Below are positions 1 to 5,467 of a stretch of DNA of 5,552 bases, in pieces. The position numbers and the translations under genes were made by a program. Under the pieces are notes generated by a model. That model did not search any database, was not told the DNA's origin, and worked only from the letters and a program-made list of their open reading frames with translations. Each line of letters opens with the position of its first letter. Within the stretch, counting starts at the first letter, position 1. The stretch is from Pseudomonadota bacterium (GTDB lineage Bacteria > Pseudomonadota > Gammaproteobacteria > Burkholderiales > SG8-39): NCBI GenBank assembly GCA_003242425.1, contig QGUL01000138.1, positions 1-5,552 of the forward strand, in the 5' to 3' direction.

Positions 1-44
1 GCAAAGCCACGGGTTTTGGGGCTCTTGGCGGGCCCCCGCGCTCT
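1..44 (+). other. Frame-disrupted Walker A segment of mlaF at the window edge
   Basis: The segment should encode the end of the Walker A motif and the helix after it. Frame 3 reads K-A-T over 3-11, where GKTT is expected. Frame 1 then reads [10 protein letters not shown] over 13-42, which resembles the usual VLRLLAGLRA. Frame 3 resumes at about 42 with SSSGTVRV. This pattern fits one extra G near 11-13, one missing base near 42-45, and a few substitutions (Thr to Ala, Arg to Gly, Leu to Pro). Such a cluster within 45 bases of the edge, beside an otherwise clean gene, suggests poor base calls at a read or contig end. A real mutation is possible but less likely. Confidence 0.65.
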
Positions 45-671
45 TCGAGCGGCACCGTCCGCGTATTCGGCCAGACGCTGAACAGGATGCGGACTCGGGA
101 GCTGTACGAGCTGCGCCGGGACATGGGCATGCTGTTCCAATTTGGTGCGCTCTTCACCGATCTGAGCGTTTTCGACAACGTCGCCTTCCCCATCCGCGAG
201 CGCACCAATCTGCCCGAGCGCATCGTGAAGGATCTGGTCATGATGAAGCTCGAGACCGTGGGCCTGCGCGGCGCGGCCCATCTGCGGCCGCAGCAGCTTT
301 CCGGCGGGATGGCGCGGCGCGTGGCGCTGGCGCGCGCCATCGCGCTCGACCCGAAGCTGATCATGTACGACGAGCCCTTCGCCGGGCTGGACCCGATTTC
401 GCTGGCGATCACCGGCAAGCTGATCCGTGACCTGAACGACGCGCTCGGCGCCTCGTCTGTGATCGTCACCCACGACGTGCAGGAATCGCTGCAAATCGTC
501 GATCACGTCTATTTCGTCTCCGAAGGGCGGATCGTCGCGCACGGCACGCCCGACGAGGTGCGCAACTCCGAGTTGCCCTTCGTGCGGCAGTTCGTTCAGG
601 CGCAGACGGACGGACCGGTGCCGTTCCACTATCCGGCACAGCGGCCTTATCGCGAGGAGTTGCTGGCCTAG
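1..671 (+). CDS. mlaF: MlaF, ATP-binding subunit of the Mla phospholipid ABC transporter (5'-partial, damaged start)
   Basis: Cytoplasmic ATPase that powers phospholipid transport by the inner-membrane MlaFEDB complex. The clean reading frame runs to the TAG at 669-671. Counting from the internal Met at 87, which is not the real start, the Q-loop Gln is residue 18, the ABC signature LSGGM 71-75, Walker B LIMYDEP 91-97, D-loop GLDP 100-103 and the switch His 129. The C-terminal [10 protein letters not shown] (175-184) matches the tail typical of MlaF. The family is about 270 residues, so roughly 45 N-terminal residues lie outside the window. Upstream of 87 the same frame stays open to position 3 and reads [13 protein letters not shown], as expected after Walker A. 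Bases 1-44 match a Walker A helix only if the frame is shifted twice (separate entry). The stop is one base before mlaE. Identity is secure; whether the gene is intact cannot be judged here. Confidence 0.93.
   Translation, partial: KATGFGALGGPPRSSSGTVRVFGQTLNRMRTRELYELRRDMGMLFQFGALFTDLSVFDNVAFPIRERTNLPERIVKDLVMMKLETVGLRGAAHLRPQQLSGGMARRVALARAIALDPKLIMYDEPFAGLDPISLAITGKLIRDLNDALGASSVIVTHDVQESLQIVDHVYFVSEGRIVAHGTPDEVRNSELPFVRQFVQAQTDGPVPFHYPAQRPYREELLA
654..659 (+). promoter_or_regulatory. Ribosome binding site of mlaE inside mlaF
   Basis: GAGGAG lies within the last codons of mlaF, 13 bases before the mlaE ATG at 673. The spacing is long, so re-initiation by ribosomes finishing mlaF, which stops one base before this ATG, probably contributes. 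Confidence 0.5.
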
Positions 672-672
672 C

Positions 673-1464
673 ATGGGATTCCTGCTCGATTTCGTCGAAC
701 GCCTCGGCGCCTATGTGAATCACCGCATCGCGCGGCTGGGCTTTGCCGCACGCTTCCTGTGGGTGATGCTGCGGACCTCGGGCACCAGCCTCATGCGCCT
801 GCATCTCACCATCCGGGAGATTTATTTTGCCGGCGTGCTGTCGCTGATCATCGTGTCGGTTTCGGCGCTCTTCGTCGGCATGGTGCTGGCGCTGCAAGGC
901 TACGATACGCTGGTGCGCTTCGGCGCGTCCGAGGCGGTGGGCACCCTGGTCGCCTTGTCGCTGGTGCGCGAGCTGGGGCCGGTGATGGCCGCGCTGTTGT
1001 TCGCCAGCCGCGCCGGTTCGGCCATCACGGCGGAGATCGGCCTCATGAAAGCGACCGAGCAGCTGGCGGCAATGGAGATGATGGCGGTCGATCCCATCGC
1101 CCGGGTCGTCGGCCCGCGCTTCTGGGGCGGGGTGATTTCCATGCCCCTGCTGGCCGCGATCTTCTCGGCCATCGGCGTCTTCGGCGGCTATCTCATCGCG
1201 GTCGTGCAGATCGGGGTCGATTTCGGTTCGTTCTGGTCGCAGATGCAGGCGGCCGTGGATTGGAAGAGCGACGTCGTCAACGGCCTGTTGAAGTCCTTCG
1301 TCTTCGGCATCGCGGTTTCGTGGATCGCCGTGTTCGAAGGTTACGACGCCATGCCGACCGCGGAAGGCGTGTCGCGGGCGACGACGCGCACGGTGGTGAT
1401 TTCCGCAGTCGTGATCCTGATGCTGGATTTCATTCTCACCGCCTTCATGTTCCGGGGGAACTAG
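673..1464 (+). CDS. mlaE: MlaE, permease subunit of the Mla phospholipid ABC transporter
   Basis: Integral inner-membrane subunit that forms, as a dimer, the lipid path between MlaF in the cytoplasm and the MlaD ring in the periplasm. It has 263 residues, close to the roughly 260 of E. coli MlaE. An amphipathic N-terminal region (about 1-45) precedes hydrophobic segments near 53-77, 88-112, 150-180, 203-225 and 240-260. The family hallmark is clear: [19 protein letters not shown] at 99-117, then the cytoplasmic coupling helix [11 protein letters not shown] at 121-131, which docks on MlaF. The C-terminal part has [20 protein letters not shown] at 222-241, also typical of MlaE. The ATG is one base after the mlaF stop and no better start is seen. 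The stop is three bases before mlaD. No missing hallmark residue was noticed. Confidence 0.97.
   Translation: MGFLLDFVERLGAYVNHRIARLGFAARFLWVMLRTSGTSLMRLHLTIREIYFAGVLSLIIVSVSALFVGMVLALQGYDTLVRFGASEAVGTLVALSLVRELGPVMAALLFASRAGSAITAEIGLMKATEQLAAMEMMAVDPIARVVGPRFWGGVISMPLLAAIFSAIGVFGGYLIAVVQIGVDFGSFWSQMQAAVDWKSDVVNGLLKSFVFGIAVSWIAVFEGYDAMPTAEGVSRATTRTVVISAVVILMLDFILTAFMFRGN
1454..1460 (+). promoter_or_regulatory. Ribosome binding site of mlaD inside mlaE
   Basis: GGGGGAA overlaps the last mlaE codons, 7 bases before ATG 1468 and 10 before a second ATG at 1471. Both starts are plausible and differ by a single Met. Confidence 0.5.
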
Positions 1465-1467
1465 ACC

Positions 1468-1950
1468 ATGATGAGCCGCAAGGCAATAGATGTGTGGGTC
1501 GGCTTCTTTGTGCTCATTGGCATCGGCGCGCTGATGTTCCTGGCGCTGCAGGTCGCGAGCGACAGCCAGGCCTTTACCAACGGCGCGGGCTACAAGGTGC
1601 AGGCGCGCTTCGAGAACATCGGCGGATTGAAAGTCCGGGCGCCCGTGCGCAGCGCCGGCGTGGTCGTGGGCCGTGTGGACGACATCCGCTACGACAACGA
1701 GACCTTCGAGGCGGTGGTGACGATGACCCTCGACCAGCGCTTCAAGTTCCCCAAGGACACCGCGGCCAAGGTGCTGACTTCCGGCCTGCTGGGCGAGCAG
1801 TATGTCGGTCTGTCGCCGGGCGGCGATCTGGACGATCTGCAGGACGGCGACACCATCAAGATCACGCAGTCGGCCATCGTCCTGGAGAACCTGATCGGCC
1901 AGTTCCTGTACAGTAAAGCCTCCGGCGACGATCAGGCTCCGGCCCAATGA
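1468..1950 (+). CDS. mlaD: MlaD, MCE-domain lipid-binding subunit anchored in the inner membrane
   Basis: MlaD forms a hexameric ring on the periplasmic face of MlaE and passes phospholipid between MlaC and the permease. The 160-residue product has a short cytoplasmic start, one membrane helix at about 9-29, and an MCE domain at about 42-118 beginning YKVQARFENIGGLKVRAPVR. The core hydrophobic loop is in the segment GLLGEQYVGLSPGG (106-119); YVGLS corresponds to the pore-lining YLALN of E. coli MlaD. The segment QSAIVLENLIGQFLYS (134-149) is the conserved helix after the domain that lines the central channel. The tail after it is only about 11 residues, shorter than in the 183-residue E. coli protein, but the functional core is complete. 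It starts three bases after mlaE, and 28 bases separate it from mlaA. Confidence 0.96.
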   Translation: MMSRKAIDVWVGFFVLIGIGALMFLALQVASDSQAFTNGAGYKVQARFENIGGLKVRAPVRSAGVVVGRVDDIRYDNETFEAVVTMTLDQRFKFPKDTAAKVLTSGLLGEQYVGLSPGGDLDDLQDGDTIKITQSAIVLENLIGQFLYSKASGDDQAPAQ

Positions 1951-1965
1951 CGCGCCTTTCTCGAC

Positions 1966-1973
1966 GGGAAGAA
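1966..1973 (+). promoter_or_regulatory. Ribosome binding site of mlaA
   Basis: GGGAAGAA in the 28-base mlaD-mlaA gap ends 5 bases before ATG 1979. It supports that start, which also gives a complete lipoprotein signal peptide. Confidence 0.55.
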
Positions 1974-1978
1974 CAACG

Positions 1979-2833
1979 ATGAACAAATTACTCGACCGGT
2001 CGCAGTCCTGTCTGATCGCAAGCGCGCTGGCGATCGCCCTGCTCGGCGGCTGCGCCACCACCGGCGCCGCCGATCCGCGCGACCCCATCGAACCGGTGAA
2101 CCGCGCCGTGTTCGAATTCAACGATACTGTCGACCGGGCGGTACTGAAGCCCGTCGCACGAGGTTACAAGGCCGTGCTGCCCGAGCCCGTGCGCACCGGT
2201 ATCAGCAACTTCTTCTCCAACCTGCGCGATCCCTGGATCGGCCTGAACCAGTTGCTGCAGGGCAAAGTCGAAGAAGGCGTGACCGACTTCATGCGCTTCG
2301 TGGTCAACACCACCTTCGGCCTGGCCGGCATTTTCGACGTCGCCAGCGAAGGCGGCATGGAGAAGCACGACGAGGATTTCGGCCAGACGCTCGGCGTGTG
2401 GGGGCTCGATACGGGGCCCTATCTCGTGTTGCCGTTCCTGGGGCCCAGCAGCGTGCGCGACGGTGTCGGCCGGGCGGCGGACAGCGTCGCCTATCTGCCC
2501 TGGCAGGGCCCGCGTCTGATGGACGCGGGCGACGAAATTGCTTTACGGAATTCGCTGACGGCGACGGACGTCGTGCAGACACGCGCCGGCCTGCTGGACG
2601 CGACCAATGTGCTCGAAGAGGCGGCGCTCGATCGCTATGCCTTCGTACGCGACGCCTATTTCCAGCGCCGCCGCAATCAGGTGTACGATGGACGGCCGCC
2701 GGCCGAGCCGTACGAGGACATCGATTACGAAGAAGCGCCTCCGGCGGCGCCGGCCAAGCCTGATGCAGGCAAGGCGCCCCCTGCCGCGCCCGCGCCTGCC
2801 CAACCTTCCGGGACGTCGCAGGACGCCCGTTGA
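1979..2833 (+). CDS. mlaA: MlaA (VacJ), outer-membrane lipoprotein that removes mislocalised phospholipid
   Basis: MlaA sits in the inner leaflet of the outer membrane, in E. coli with trimeric porins, and lets phospholipids from the outer leaflet pass to MlaC. The 284-residue product starts with a type II signal peptide: hydrophobic core about 11-22 and lipobox LGGC with the lipidated Cys at 25. Ala at +2 is no inner-membrane retention signal. The MlaA domain follows: DPIEPVNRAVFEFNDTVDR (35-53), LPEPVRTGISNFFSNLRDP (67-85), RFVVNTTFGLAGIFDVAS (106-123), FGQTLGVWGLDTGPYLVLPF (134-153) and DRYAFVRDAYFQRR (218-231). After about 240 comes an acidic patch (YEDIDYEE, 245-252) and an Ala/Pro-rich, probably disordered tail to 284. 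E. coli MlaA has about 251 residues; the excess is mainly this tail. In E. coli mlaA is unlinked to mlaFEDCB; its place here ties the outer-membrane component to the same transcript. Confidence 0.96.
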   Translation: MNKLLDRSQSCLIASALAIALLGGCATTGAADPRDPIEPVNRAVFEFNDTVDRAVLKPVARGYKAVLPEPVRTGISNFFSNLRDPWIGLNQLLQGKVEEGVTDFMRFVVNTTFGLAGIFDVASEGGMEKHDEDFGQTLGVWGLDTGPYLVLPFLGPSSVRDGVGRAADSVAYLPWQGPRLMDAGDEIALRNSLTATDVVQTRAGLLDATNVLEEAALDRYAFVRDAYFQRRRNQVYDGRPPAEPYEDIDYEEAPPAAPAKPDAGKAPPAAPAPAQPSGTSQDAR

Positions 2834-2840
2834 GCCATTC

Positions 2841-2845
2841 GGGAA
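2841..2845 (+). promoter_or_regulatory. Ribosome binding site of mlaC that decides its start
   Basis: GGGAA lies 8 bases before ATG 2854. The alternative in-frame start, TTG 2830 overlapping the mlaA stop, would add eight polar residues before the signal peptide and has no good site of its own, so ATG 2854 is preferred. Confidence 0.5.
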
Positions 2846-2853
2846 CGACGACT

Positions 2854-3462
2854 ATGCGTTTTGTTTTCCAGTTTCTGCTTGCGATCGGTCTGCTGCCCGC
2901 CGTGCAGGCCCAGACCGTGGCGCCGGACGAGCTGGTGAAATCGGTCACCGACGAGGTGATCGAAATCATCAAGAAGGATCCGGACATCCAGGCGGGCAAT
3001 CCGCGCAAGGCGGCGCAGCTCATCCAGGAAAAAGTGCTGCCGCACTTCAACTTCACCCGCATGACGGCGCTCGCCATGGGACCGAACTGGCGCAAGGCGA
3101 CGCCCGAGCAGCGCCAGATGCTGGTCGAGGAATTCAAGACGCTGCTGGTACGCACCTACTCCACGGCGCTGACCAACTATCGCAACCAGACCATCGAGTA
3201 CAAGCCGCTGCGCATGAAGCCGGAGGACACCGAGGTGACGGTGAACGCCCTGGTGCGCCAGCCCGGCGCCGAGTCGGTGACCATCGACTACCGGATGGCG
3301 AAAGCCGAGGACGGCTGGAAGGTGTACGACGTGGTGGTGGGCGGCGTGAGCCTAGTGACCACCTATCGCGAAACCTTCAACACCGAAGTGCGCAACGCCG
3401 GCATCGAAGGTCTGATCAAGTCGCTGTCGGAGAAGAACCGGCAACTCGCCGGCAACGCTTGA
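2854..3462 (+). CDS. mlaC: MlaC, periplasmic phospholipid carrier
   Basis: Soluble periplasmic protein that carries phospholipid between MlaA at the outer membrane and MlaFEDB at the inner membrane. From ATG 2854 it has 202 residues (E. coli MlaC 211). The signal peptide is clear: Arg 2, a hydrophobic core at about 3-14 and a likely signal peptidase I site after AVQA (19). The mature protein shows the MlaC/Ttg2D pattern: VLPHFNFTRMTALAMGPNWR (61-80), TPEQRQMLVEEFKTLLVRTY (83-102), ALTNYRNQTIEYKPLR (105-120), VTIDYRMAKAEDGWKVYDVV (142-161), then GVSLVTTYRETFNTEV (164-179). These elements build the mixed helix and sheet fold that encloses the acyl chains. An in-frame TTG at 2830 would extend the N terminus by eight residues but spoils the signal peptide. 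The TGA overlaps the mlaB ATG by one base. Confidence 0.95.
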   Translation: MRFVFQFLLAIGLLPAVQAQTVAPDELVKSVTDEVIEIIKKDPDIQAGNPRKAAQLIQEKVLPHFNFTRMTALAMGPNWRKATPEQRQMLVEEFKTLLVRTYSTALTNYRNQTIEYKPLRMKPEDTEVTVNALVRQPGAESVTIDYRMAKAEDGWKVYDVVVGGVSLVTTYRETFNTEVRNAGIEGLIKSLSEKNRQLAGNA

Positions 3463-3749
3463 TGGCCGTCGCAGTCGAAGACAGTCGTCTGATCCTCGAG
3501 GGCGAGGTCAACAGCGCTACGGTGGCGGCGTTGCTGGACGACGTGCTCGCCCACGTGCGCGAAGGCGCGGAGGCGGTCGATTTCGGCGCCGTGACCGATC
3601 TCGACTCCTCGGCGGTCGCGCTGGCGCTCGCCTGTGTGCGCGAGGCGAAAGCGCTCGACCGCAGCCTGCGGTTCATCAATCTGCCGCCGAAGTTCGTCAA
3701 CCTGGCGCGCCTCTACAACGTTTCCGAGCTGTTTGCCGACGCGGCCTAG
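3462..3749 (+). CDS. mlaB: MlaB, STAS-domain subunit of the Mla transporter
   Basis: Small cytoplasmic protein that binds MlaF and is needed for assembly and activity of the MlaFEDB complex in E. coli. The ATG shares its A with the TGA of mlaC (TGATG), which indicates coupled translation and fixes the start. The 95-residue product (E. coli MlaB about 97) is a single STAS domain. It has a first strand (RLILEGEV, 9-16), a helix (19-32), a strand (AEAVDFGAV, 36-44), the conserved loop DLDSSAVAL (46-54) that begins the second helix, a strand (LRFINLP, 69-75) and a final helix (KFVNLARLYNVSEL, 77-90). Ser 49 and Ser 50 occupy the place of the Asp-Thr-Gly of E. coli MlaB and of the phosphorylatable Ser of anti-sigma antagonists. 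Phosphorylation is not implied. Thirty bases follow before the next gene. Confidence 0.92.
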   Translation: MAVAVEDSRLILEGEVNSATVAALLDDVLAHVREGAEAVDFGAVTDLDSSAVALALACVREAKALDRSLRFINLPPKFVNLARLYNVSELFADAA

Positions 3750-3779
3750 CGCCATAGCGTTCCGCGGCGTGGGCTTTCC

Positions 3780-4685
3780 ATGATTCCGGCCATCGATATC
3801 ACCGGTCTCACCAAGCGCTATCGTGCGCTCGAAGCCCTTGGCGGGGTGGATCTGCAGATCCGCCAGGGGGAGTTCTTCGGTCTGCTGGGCCCGAACGGTG
3901 CCGGCAAGACCACGCTCATCAGCATCCTTGCGGGTCTCGTACGGCCCACTTCCGGCAGCGCCCGGGTGATGGGCCACGACGTCGTCACCGAGTACCGCGC
4001 CGCGCGCCGCATGCTGGGCGTGGTGCCGCAGGAGCTGGTGTTCGATCCTTTCTTCAGCGTGCGCGAGACGCTGCGCATCCAGTCAGGGTATTTCGGGCTC
4101 AAGAAGAACGACGACTGGATCGACGAGGTGATGCATCATCTCAACCTCACCGACAAGGCCGACGCCAACATGCGGGCGCTCTCCGGCGGCATGAAGCGCC
4201 GGGTGCTGGTGGCGCAGGCGCTGGTGCACCGGCCGCCGGTGATCGTGCTGGACGAGCCGACGGCAGGCGTCGACGTCGAGCTGCGGCAGGGCTTGTGGAC
4301 CTTCATCCGCCGCCTCAACGCCGACGGCCATACCATCGTCCTGACCACGCATTACCTGGAAGAGGCGGAAACCATGTGCAACCGCATCGGCATGCTGAAG
4401 CAGGGCCGCCTGGTTGCGCTCGACACGCCGGCCAATCTCATCCGCCGCTTCCACACGGTGTACCTGAAGGTGCGTCTGGAAGGTGAGCCGCCCGCCGCGC
4501 TCGCCGCGCGCGCGAGCGTGGACGAGGCGGGGCGGCATTGCTTCAAGCTCGACAACTACGGCGACGTGGAAGGCATGCTCGGCGCGCTGCGAGCCGCGGG
4601 CTGCCGCATCGTCGAGATGGAAGTGGCGCAGCCCGACCTGGAGGAAGTGTTCGTGAACATCATGGGGGGGCAGGCGCAGCAATGA
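3780..4685 (+). CDS. ABC-2-type transporter ATP-binding protein, YadG-like
   Basis: Cytoplasmic ATPase of a second ABC transporter, paired with the permease that follows. All nucleotide-binding motifs are intact in the 301 residues: Walker A GPNGAGKT (37-44), Q-loop Gln 84, signature LSGGM (134-138), Walker B VIVLDEP (154-160), D-loop AGVD (162-165) and switch His 191 (TTHYLEEAE). The region after 220 is a small C-terminal domain typical of exporter ATPases of the CcmA/DrrA/NodI type, ending in LEEVFVNIMGG (287-297). It resembles E. coli YadG, whose substrate is not established, so no function beyond export or lipid-type transport should be assumed. ATG 3780 leaves a 30-base gap after mlaB, with no strong ribosome site and no visible promoter or terminator. 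The TGA overlaps the permease ATG (ATGA). A run of seven G at 4664-4670 precedes the stop (separate entry). Confidence 0.93.
   Translation: MIPAIDITGLTKRYRALEALGGVDLQIRQGEFFGLLGPNGAGKTTLISILAGLVRPTSGSARVMGHDVVTEYRAARRMLGVVPQELVFDPFFSVRETLRIQSGYFGLKKNDDWIDEVMHHLNLTDKADANMRALSGGMKRRVLVAQALVHRPPVIVLDEPTAGVDVELRQGLWTFIRRLNADGHTIVLTTHYLEEAETMCNRIGMLKQGRLVALDTPANLIRRFHTVYLKVRLEGEPPAALAARASVDEAGRHCFKLDNYGDVEGMLGALRAAGCRIVEMEVAQPDLEEVFVNIMGGQAQQ
4664..4670 (+). other. Run of seven G forming a heptamer phased as a -1 slippery site before the ATPase stop
   Basis: In the ATPase frame the run reads ATG GGG GGG, so the heptamer G GGG GGG is in the X XXY YYZ phase of -1 frameshift sites. The -1 frame from here has no stop before the permease ATG at 4682 and continues through the permease. 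A Shine-Dalgarno-like GGAGGAAG at 4640-4647 lies upstream, but 16 bases away, farther than in dnaX. The nearest hairpin I see downstream (4701-4706 with 4716-4721) is also too distant for a classic stimulator. The run is certain; a frameshift role is only a possibility. Confidence 0.25.
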
Positions 4686-5455
4686 AGCACGACGAACCGG
4701 GCAGCGGTTTCGGCACGCTGCTTTACAAGGAGCTCCTGCGGTTCTGGAAAGTCAGTTTCCAGACCATCGCCGCGCCCATCCTCACGGCGATGCTCTATCT
4801 GCTCATCTTCGGCCACGTGCTCGAAGAGCACGTGCAGGTGTACGAGAACGTGTCCTACACGGCCTTCCTCGTGCCCGGGCTGGTGATGATGTCCATGCTG
4901 CAGAACGCCTTCGCGAACAGCTCCTCCAGTCTTATCCAGTCCAAGGTCACGGGCAATCTGGTATTCGTGCTGCTGCCGCCATTGTCCTATCTGGAGTTCT
5001 ACGGCGGCTACGTGATCGCCGCCATGATCCGCGGCCTGATCGTCGGCCTGGGCGTGCTGCTGGTGTCGATCGGCTTCGTCGACCTGCGCCTGGAGCACCC
5101 GCTCTGGGTGATCCTGTTCGCGCTCGGCGGCACGGCCATCCTTGGCACGCTGGGGGTCATCGCCGGCATCTGGGCGGACAAGTTCGACCAGCTCGCGGCG
5201 TTCCAGAACTTCATCGTCATGCCGCTCACCTTCCTGGCGGGCGTGTTCTACTCCATCCACTCATTGCCAGCGTTCTGGCAGGATCTGTCCCATCTGAATC
5301 CCTTTTTCTACATGATCGACGGATTCCGCTATGGTTTCTTCGGCATCTCGGACGTCGATCCGCGCCTGAGCTTCGCGGTGGTATTGCTGTTCAACACCGC
5401 GCTGACAGCGACTACACTTGCGCTCCTGAAGCGCGGATACAAACTACGGCACTAG
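4682..5455 (+). CDS. ABC-2-type transporter permease, YadH-like
   Basis: Integral inner-membrane partner of the preceding ATPase. From the ATG that overlaps the ATPase stop it has 257 residues, matching the roughly 256 of E. coli YadH. A longer frame open upstream of 4682 is only the ATPase gene read out of frame. A cytoplasmic start with an amphipathic segment (LLYKELLRFWKVSFQT, 13-28) leads to about six hydrophobic segments: near 30-46, 59-77, 108-132, 140-163, 172-194 and 229-249. ABC-2 hallmarks are visible: FLVPGLVMMSML (62-73), PLTFLAGVFYSIHSLPAFWQ (181-200) and LSHLNPFFYMIDGFRYGFFG (202-221). The family includes exporters of polysaccharides, drugs and lipids; the substrate here is unknown. 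Placement behind a complete Mla operon suggests an envelope role, by inference only. A perfect 8-bp inverted repeat lies at 4743-4763. The stop is 12 bases before the next gene. Confidence 0.94.
   Translation: MKHDEPGSGFGTLLYKELLRFWKVSFQTIAAPILTAMLYLLIFGHVLEEHVQVYENVSYTAFLVPGLVMMSMLQNAFANSSSSLIQSKVTGNLVFVLLPPLSYLEFYGGYVIAAMIRGLIVGLGVLLVSIGFVDLRLEHPLWVILFALGGTAILGTLGVIAGIWADKFDQLAAFQNFIVMPLTFLAGVFYSIHSLPAFWQDLSHLNPFFYMIDGFRYGFFGISDVDPRLSFAVVLLFNTALTATTLALLKRGYKLRH
4743..4763 (+). repeat. Perfect 8-bp inverted repeat inside the permease gene
   Basis: TCTGGAAA (4743-4750) and TTTCCAGA (4756-4763) are exact reverse complements separated by five bases. They could form a stem-loop over codons 21-28 (FWKVSFQ), about 60 bases after the permease start. 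No U-run follows, so it does not look like an intrinsic terminator. The codons encode a segment that is recognisable in YadH-type permeases, so chance is the simplest explanation. Confidence 0.45.
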
Positions 5456-5456
5456 A

Positions 5457-5463
5457 GCGAGGA
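5457..5463 (+). promoter_or_regulatory. Ribosome binding site of the BolA-family gene
   Basis: GCGAGGA lies between the permease stop and ATG 5468, with four bases between AGGA and the start. The spacing is short but usable, and it supports this ATG. Confidence 0.5.
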
Positions 5464-5467
5464 CACC

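Noticed and set aside
759..1916. Plus-strand open frame of 385 codons overlapping mlaE and mlaD
   Set aside because: Its translation is Arg/Gly/Ala-rich without any domain and lies wholly across two clear genes in other frames.
466..2121. Very long minus-strand open frame (551 codons) opposite mlaF, mlaE, mlaD and mlaA
   Set aside because: It is antisense to four well-recognised genes, has a low-complexity His/Arg/Asp/Gln-rich translation and no recognisable domain. Such frames are common opposite GC-rich genes.
2830..2853. TTG start for mlaC overlapping the mlaA stop
   Set aside because: It would place eight polar residues before a well-formed signal peptide; ATG 2854 has a GGGAA site at suitable spacing and gives a normal secretory start.
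2607..3461. Upstream part of a long plus-strand frame that ends as MlaB
   Set aside because: Only the part from ATG 3462 is a real protein. The earlier codons are mlaA and mlaC read out of frame.
3750..3779. Possible promoter or terminator in the 30-base gap between mlaB and the second ABC transporter
   Set aside because: No -35/-10 pair, no stable hairpin and no T-run could be made out; the gap is too short to argue for a separate transcription unit from sequence alone.
4556..5260. Minus-strand open frame of 234 codons opposite the permease
   Set aside because: It is a His/Asp/Gln-rich antisense shadow of a confidently identified permease.
5265..5280. Inverted repeat TGCCAG-CGTT-CTGGCA in the permease gene, considered as a terminator or uptake signal
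   Set aside because: The stem is only six base pairs, no T-run follows, it encodes the common SLPAFWQ motif, and no second copy was noticed in the window.
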